A DNA stretch of 24,526 nt from a virus: IMG/VR virus record IMGVR_UViG_3300038701_001257, positions 1 through 24,526 of that record, one strand, 5' to 3'. Positions within the stretch are counted from its first letter, which is position 1. Each line of letters starts with the position of its first letter. The notes beneath the pieces are model-generated. The model did no database searches. It was not told the DNA's origin and saw only the letters and a program-made list of their open reading frames with translations. The translations under genes and the position numbers were made by a program. Shown one piece after another: positions 22,079 through 24,526 of this stretch.

Positions 22079-23014
22079 TTATCCGTCACGCTTGACGATT
22101 TTTCGGGCTTTCCCAATTGAATCTTTCCCCGCATCGGGTATCAAATCAGCCAGTTGCCGCAGCGATAAATCAATCTTATCGGGATTATCTTTCAACCATT
22201 GGACGGCATTGTCTACCGCTGTCGATGATTTAGCGTAGCCAGCCCCAGACATCTGTCTATTGTCTGTCTGATTAGACGTAGACGCAGACAGACGCGGGGC
22301 ATTGACTGCGATGCCTGGCTGATTGTCTGTCGGTTTAGACACTTTAATCGACACGCCGTAATCTTTTTTCTTGCTATTCCACGATGAATCTAGTGATGTG
22401 TTCCACTTCTCAAGGGCTTCAATATAATCTTCTTCAAGTATGGCGTTTTGCCGTTGCATGTCGATTACACGGATCGCCAGAATTTCACCAGCGATGTAAG
22501 CATTTGCGGGAGCAATACAAGCGACCCACAAAAAGATCAGGATTCCTACTATTTCCCACAATCCACCCGACACTGTACCGCTTGTATTTAATACACCATA
22601 TATATTCATGGCAAACATTGCACCGACGACAATGAATAACCCAATGCGGACAGGCTTTTTGATACTAGGTGTTTCATCAATAGTAGTGTTCTCAATAATA
22701 TCTGTATACGCCAAATAGACGGCAGTCACTTCAACCATGATGAAGGTAATAAACGCTAAAAACCCTGCAAGAACGGGATTGATTTGATCCGGGTACGCTT
22801 TGAACACAACTAACAATGTATGTGAAGCCGAAACCAATGCACTGGCAATCAAAATAATGGTTACGACAACGTGATGCCATGAAATTAACATCTGTGCTTG
22901 GGGTTTTTGTGGTGGTGGATTGCGGAGACTGTATTTTTTAACATGTGCATTGTACGCAGATTCATATACTTGAGCGTGTTGAATAAACTTTTCAGTTTCT
23001 GGTTGCATCTCCAT
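22079..23014 (-). CDS. Four-helix membrane protein with HTH-like C-terminal domain
   Basis: A 311-residue protein. Four transmembrane segments are predicted at about 47-71, 81-104, 122-141 and 153-180, preceded by a 45-residue N-terminal cytoplasmic part. Residues 185-265 are a helical then Ser/Asn-rich linker. The C-terminus (266-308: NAVQWLKDNPDKIDLSLRQLADLIPDAGKDSIGKARKIVKR) resembles small winged-helix DNA-binding modules of the 'aL..LA..l..... .s..kArki' type found after linkers in phage regulators. A membrane-anchored transcription factor or signalling protein is possible. ATG 23014 has AGGA 10 bases upstream. No relative is recalled with confidence. Confidence 0.72.
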   Translation of the reverse strand: MEMQPETEKFIQHAQVYESAYNAHVKKYSLRNPPPQKPQAQMLISWHHVVVTIILIASALVSASHTLLVVFKAYPDQINPVLAGFLAFITFIMVEVTAVYLAYTDIIENTTIDETPSIKKPVRIGLFIVVGAMFAMNIYGVLNTSGTVSGGLWEIVGILIFLWVACIAPANAYIAGEILAIRVIDMQRQNAILEEDYIEALEKWNTSLDSSWNSKKKDYGVSIKVSKPTDNQPGIAVNAPRLSASTSNQTDNRQMSGAGYAKSSTAVDNAVQWLKDNPDKIDLSLRQLADLIPDAGKDSIGKARKIVKRDG

Positions 23015-23064
23015 AATGTTAAAATCCTGTTATACTGAGTTAAGCATATGTTTTATTTGATGTT

Positions 23065-23100
23065 GCAAACGACCTTGCAGGGTGTGCGAGGTCGTTTTGC
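23065..23100. terminator. Long hairpin, probable terminator between minus-strand genes
   Basis: Nearly continuous stem GCAAACGACCTTGCA/TGCGAGGTCGTTTTGC with loop GGGTG and one bulged T. It lies between the gene ending at 23176 and the gene starting at 23014. A U-tract is clear only on the plus strand (TTTTGCTTT), so direction is ambiguous. Confidence 0.6.
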
Positions 23101-23155
23101 TTTACCTGTATACATAGCGTAACACAGAAAAAGAGGGCATCGTTTGGGGGTCACG

Positions 23156-23175
23156 GTCAACGAACTTACTAGTCG
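23156..23175 (-). repeat. ACTTACTAGT repeat, copy 2 (extended form)
   Basis: The 20-base sequence GTCAACGAACTTACTAGTCG, identical to copy 4 at 24482-24501. It directly follows the 3' end of the zinc-ribbon gene at 23176. Confidence 0.8.
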
Positions 23176-23565
23176 TCATAGACTTTCAATATTGCTAATC
23201 CGATAAGTGCGCCAAGGTTCTGTATCATCATGTTTATCATCAGGGTCATCGTGATGCAACGTCCATGCAATCTTGCATTCATCACACTGAACCATTTCTT
23301 CTGTCCAGTCATCATTAGGGAAATCTGGCTGGCAAGATTCGCCACATATTGGACATTCGCCATAGTGATGATAGCTTTCCTCGTACTGTGATAAGACAAC
23401 TGGAGCTAACCACTCATGACCACGAGCGCATGAAAAAGTCACACGCGAGATAATTGCAATGTGGGTATTGGGCACATGATAATCACGCGGGAGTGAATTA
23501 CATTCAGGGCACTTATCCATCTCAATGTTTTTATAAGCATAAAACTCGTAGGGGTGTTTATTCAT
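23176..23565 (-). CDS. Multi-cysteine zinc-ribbon protein
   Basis: A 129-residue protein with several knuckles: CPEC (DKCPECNSLPRDYH), CARGH, CPICGESC and CDECKIAW, consistent with two tandem zinc ribbons. His and Asp-rich residues near the C-terminus (HHDDPDDKHDD) could bind metal too. No enzyme motif is seen, so a nucleic-acid or protein-binding adaptor is the likeliest role. ATG 23565 is chosen over ATG 23568 and TTG 23589 because AGAGG is 6 bases upstream. It overlaps the upstream gene's end by 8 bases, so the two are coupled. The extended ACTTACTAGT repeat begins right after its stop. Confidence 0.75.
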   Translation of the reverse strand: MNKHPYEFYAYKNIEMDKCPECNSLPRDYHVPNTHIAIISRVTFSCARGHEWLAPVVLSQYEESYHHYGECPICGESCQPDFPNDDWTEEMVQCDECKIAWTLHHDDPDDKHDDTEPWRTYRISNIESL

Positions 23566-23941
23566 CATAATCCTCTGGGGCTTCGTCAAAACGTCTGTTC
23601 CGTCTTTTCTGTTCGTGGTATTCGGTCAATCTTTCGTCATCACTTAAACCATATTGGCTGTCTGGTTGAAGAATGTTTGGTGAAGGAATACTCATATTGT
23701 CGTTAATAAGAACAACTTCTATAAATGGCTCGAAATCGCTCTTATAAGACACTAAAACCCCTTTTAACTCACCGAAAGTAACTGAGCAAAAACCCTCAAA
23801 GGGCTTATCAACTTGAGTCACAGTGCCCTCTGTGCCTTCTTCAATCTGATAGGGTTCATCGTCCCCATCCCATTCAACGCCTTCATACCAATCATCTTCT
23901 CTGATGCGTTGGGTTGTCTTTACTTTGTCTCCGATTTTCAT
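23558..23941 (-). CDS. SH3-like small protein with shared C-terminal tail
   Basis: A 127-residue protein. Residues 1-75 look like a small beta-barrel (MKIGDKVKTTQRI...EGTEGTVTQVD...FCSVTFGELKGVLVSYKSDFEPF), the plan of SH3-like or KOW-type folds. The C-terminus DERLTEYHEQKRRNRRFDEAPEDYDE is nearly the same as that of the neighbouring 24193 gene. GGGGAGAAGG precedes ATG 23941. The 16-base leader AACGACATTAGTGGGG lies just upstream, shared with the zinc-ribbon gene at 21710. Function unknown. Confidence 0.7.
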   Translation of the reverse strand: MKIGDKVKTTQRIREDDWYEGVEWDGDDEPYQIEEGTEGTVTQVDKPFEGFCSVTFGELKGVLVSYKSDFEPFIEVVLINDNMSIPSPNILQPDSQYGLSDDERLTEYHEQKRRNRRFDEAPEDYDE

Positions 23942-23949
23942 CCTTCTCC

Positions 23950-23965
23950 CCCCACTAATGTCGTT
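23950..23965 (-). repeat. AACGACATTAGTGGGG leader repeat, copy 2
   Basis: Identical over 16 bases to 22002-22017, lying 8 bases before the start of the SH3-like gene. Here it also forms half of a TGTCG-AGAA-CGACA inverted repeat (minus strand). Confidence 0.75.
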
Positions 23966-23977
23966 CTCGACATAAAT

Positions 23978-24193
23978 CTAATCCGTATCCACTTCGTCAA
24001 ATCGTCTATTTCGTACTTGCATCTCATGGTATTCCGTCAGGCGTTCATCGCCACTTGGCAGGCGGTTGAGATACTCCGCCCGTGATTGATAGAATGCTTC
24101 AATCCCGTCAATTTCTTTAAGCAATTCGTCCAGTGTGCCTTCGTGCTTTACATTTAATATCTTCTGGATCAAATGTAGCCGTTTTTCATCCAT
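23978..24193 (-). CDS. Small helical protein with shared C-terminal tail
   Basis: A 71-residue protein: MDEKRLHLIQKILNVKHEGTLDELLKEIDGIEAFYQSRAEYLNRL, a mostly helical body, ending SGDERLTEYHEMQVRNRRFDEVDTD. The tail DERLTEYHE...RNRRFDE is shared with the protein encoded at 23558, and the start MDEKRL resembles the MSEKRL of the next gene at 24237. AAGGAG 7 bases before ATG 24193 is a strong ribosome binding site; GTG 24196 is in frame but less well placed. The leader hairpin at 24202-24228 precedes it. Function unknown. Confidence 0.72.
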   Translation of the reverse strand: MDEKRLHLIQKILNVKHEGTLDELLKEIDGIEAFYQSRAEYLNRLPSGDERLTEYHEMQVRNRRFDEVDTD

Positions 24194-24201
24194 CACTCAT
24201 C

Positions 24202-24228
24202 TCCTTCCGGCGGATTGACCCGCCTACC
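24202..24228 (-). promoter_or_regulatory. Hairpin plus Shine-Dalgarno leader, copy 1
   Basis: On the minus strand: GGTAGGCGGGTCAATCCGCC then GGAAGGA. GGCGG/CCGCC form a 5-base-pair stem with a GTCAAT loop that ends directly against the ribosome binding site. It matches the copy at 24454-24480 at 26 of 27 bases. Confidence 0.75.
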
Positions 24229-24236
24229 CTGACGGC

Positions 24237-24446
24237 TTACTTACTAGTGGTATTGGTTAATTTCTCAATCCGTTCTTTAATATCTTTCCTTTCATGCCAA
24301 TAGTGACTGCCCAACGAATCATTGCGCTCACTAGGGGGTCTTAACATCAGTTTTTGCAGTTCTTCATCTATGAATTCAACAATAGACTCAAGAACTTCGA
24401 TTTTTGCAGGTTTTTCTTGGTACATCCCTAATCTTTTCTCACTCAC
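24237..24446 (-). CDS. Small charged helical protein
   Basis: A 69-residue protein, mainly helical: MSEKRLGMYQEKPAKIEVLESIVEFIDEELQKLML, then RPPSERNDSLGSHYWHERKDIKERIEKLTNTTSK. The 'PSERND...HERKD' part loosely resembles the shared tail of its neighbours. GTG 24446 is the start, with AAGGAG 7 bases upstream from the repeated leader hairpin. Its last three codons and stop (ACT AGT AAG TAA) lie within the ACTTACTAGT repeat. Function unknown. Confidence 0.68.
   Translation of the reverse strand: MSEKRLGMYQEKPAKIEVLESIVEFIDEELQKLMLRPPSERNDSLGSHYWHERKDIKERIEKLTNTTSK
24239..24248 (-). repeat. ACTTACTAGT repeat, copy 3
   Basis: Ten-base core, here followed by GG rather than CG, overlapping the last codons of the 24237 gene. 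Confidence 0.72.
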
Positions 24447-24453
24447 AGTCTAC

Positions 24454-24480
24454 TCCTTCTGGCGGATTGACCCGCCTACC
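24454..24480 (-). promoter_or_regulatory. Hairpin plus Shine-Dalgarno leader, copy 2
   Basis: The same minus-strand module as at 24202-24228: GGTAGGCGGGTCAATCCGCC then AGAAGGA, immediately before the 24237 gene. The stem and ribosome binding site are preserved. Confidence 0.75.
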
Positions 24481-24481
24481 T

Positions 24482-24501
24482 GTCAACGAACTTACTAGTC
24501 G
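24482..24501 (-). repeat. ACTTACTAGT repeat, copy 4 (extended form)
   Basis: GTCAACGAACTTACTAGTCG, identical over 20 bases to copy 2. It probably marks the end of a gene that continues past the right edge of the window; the final 25 bases hold nothing else I can call. Confidence 0.75.
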
Positions 24502-24526
24502 GCTTAGAGTACAGAACAGTATTATT

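Noticed and set aside
23015-23064. Promoter for the leftward membrane protein gene
   Set aside because: TATAAC and TTGCAA can be found, but their spacing (about 28 bases) does not fit a sigma-70-type promoter.
21689-24501. ACTTACTAGT copies read as attL/attR or a CRISPR array
   Set aside because: Four copies with irregular spacing of about 250-1475 bases and coding genes between them fit neither; no integrase or cas gene is present.

Overview
The window is the structural arm of a tailed double-stranded DNA phage or prophage with a siphovirus-type long non-contractile tail. From about 13 to 21565 every convincing gene is on the plus strand, packed with 1-8 base overlaps. They follow the classic late-gene order: terminase small and large subunits, portal, MuF-type minor head protein, protease/scaffold, probable decoration protein, major capsid protein, connector and stopper, neck and tail terminator, tail tube, tail assembly chaperones, tape measure, tail hub and distal tail proteins, and a small membrane protein. 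From 21710 to the right edge the genes are small and on the minus strand, converging on the late operon across a strong terminator near 21638-21672. No integrase, repressor, replication gene or endolysin is visible. The host is not identified by any gene. Two palindromic hairpins ending in a CCCTAC flank recall extragenic palindromes I remember from Chloroflexota and cyanobacteria, which is weak evidence only.

Head module (13-9548): terS, terL, a 69-residue orphan, portal, MuF, protease-scaffold fusion, putative decoration protein, HK97-like capsid protein, an acidic coiled-coil protein, connector, stopper and a putative fiber-tail adaptor. A hairpin terminator follows the capsid gene.

First accessory cassette (9550-13250): three glycosyltransferases of different families (GT4-like, GT2-like, CgeB-like) and a SAM-dependent methyltransferase lie between head-completion and neck genes. 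This set could build or decorate a glycan on virions or on the host surface.

Tail module (13263-21565): it is interrupted between the chaperones and the tape measure by a second accessory unit (15663-16096), a 106-residue secreted protein with a clear signal peptide and a DUF4177-like C-terminal half.

The most interesting structure is non-coding. A near-perfect palindrome, CGTAAWTAWTTACG, sits at five gene junctions (near 2, 2111, 3974, 9550 and 15663), always just after a stop codon and before the next start. Both accessory units begin with it, and both end in a Rho-independent terminator that shares an identical 18-base junction running straight into the ribosome binding site of the next tail gene. 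I read these as insertion-type 'moron' cassettes whose terminators must be bypassed by late transcription.

The right arm (21710-24526) has its own set of recurring linkers: ACTTACTAGT four times at gene ends, a 27-base hairpin plus Shine-Dalgarno leader twice, and AACGACATTAGTGGGG before two genes. Two of its small proteins share a C-terminal tail, two carry zinc-ribbon cysteines, and one is a four-helix membrane protein with a helix-turn-helix-like cytoplasmic tail.
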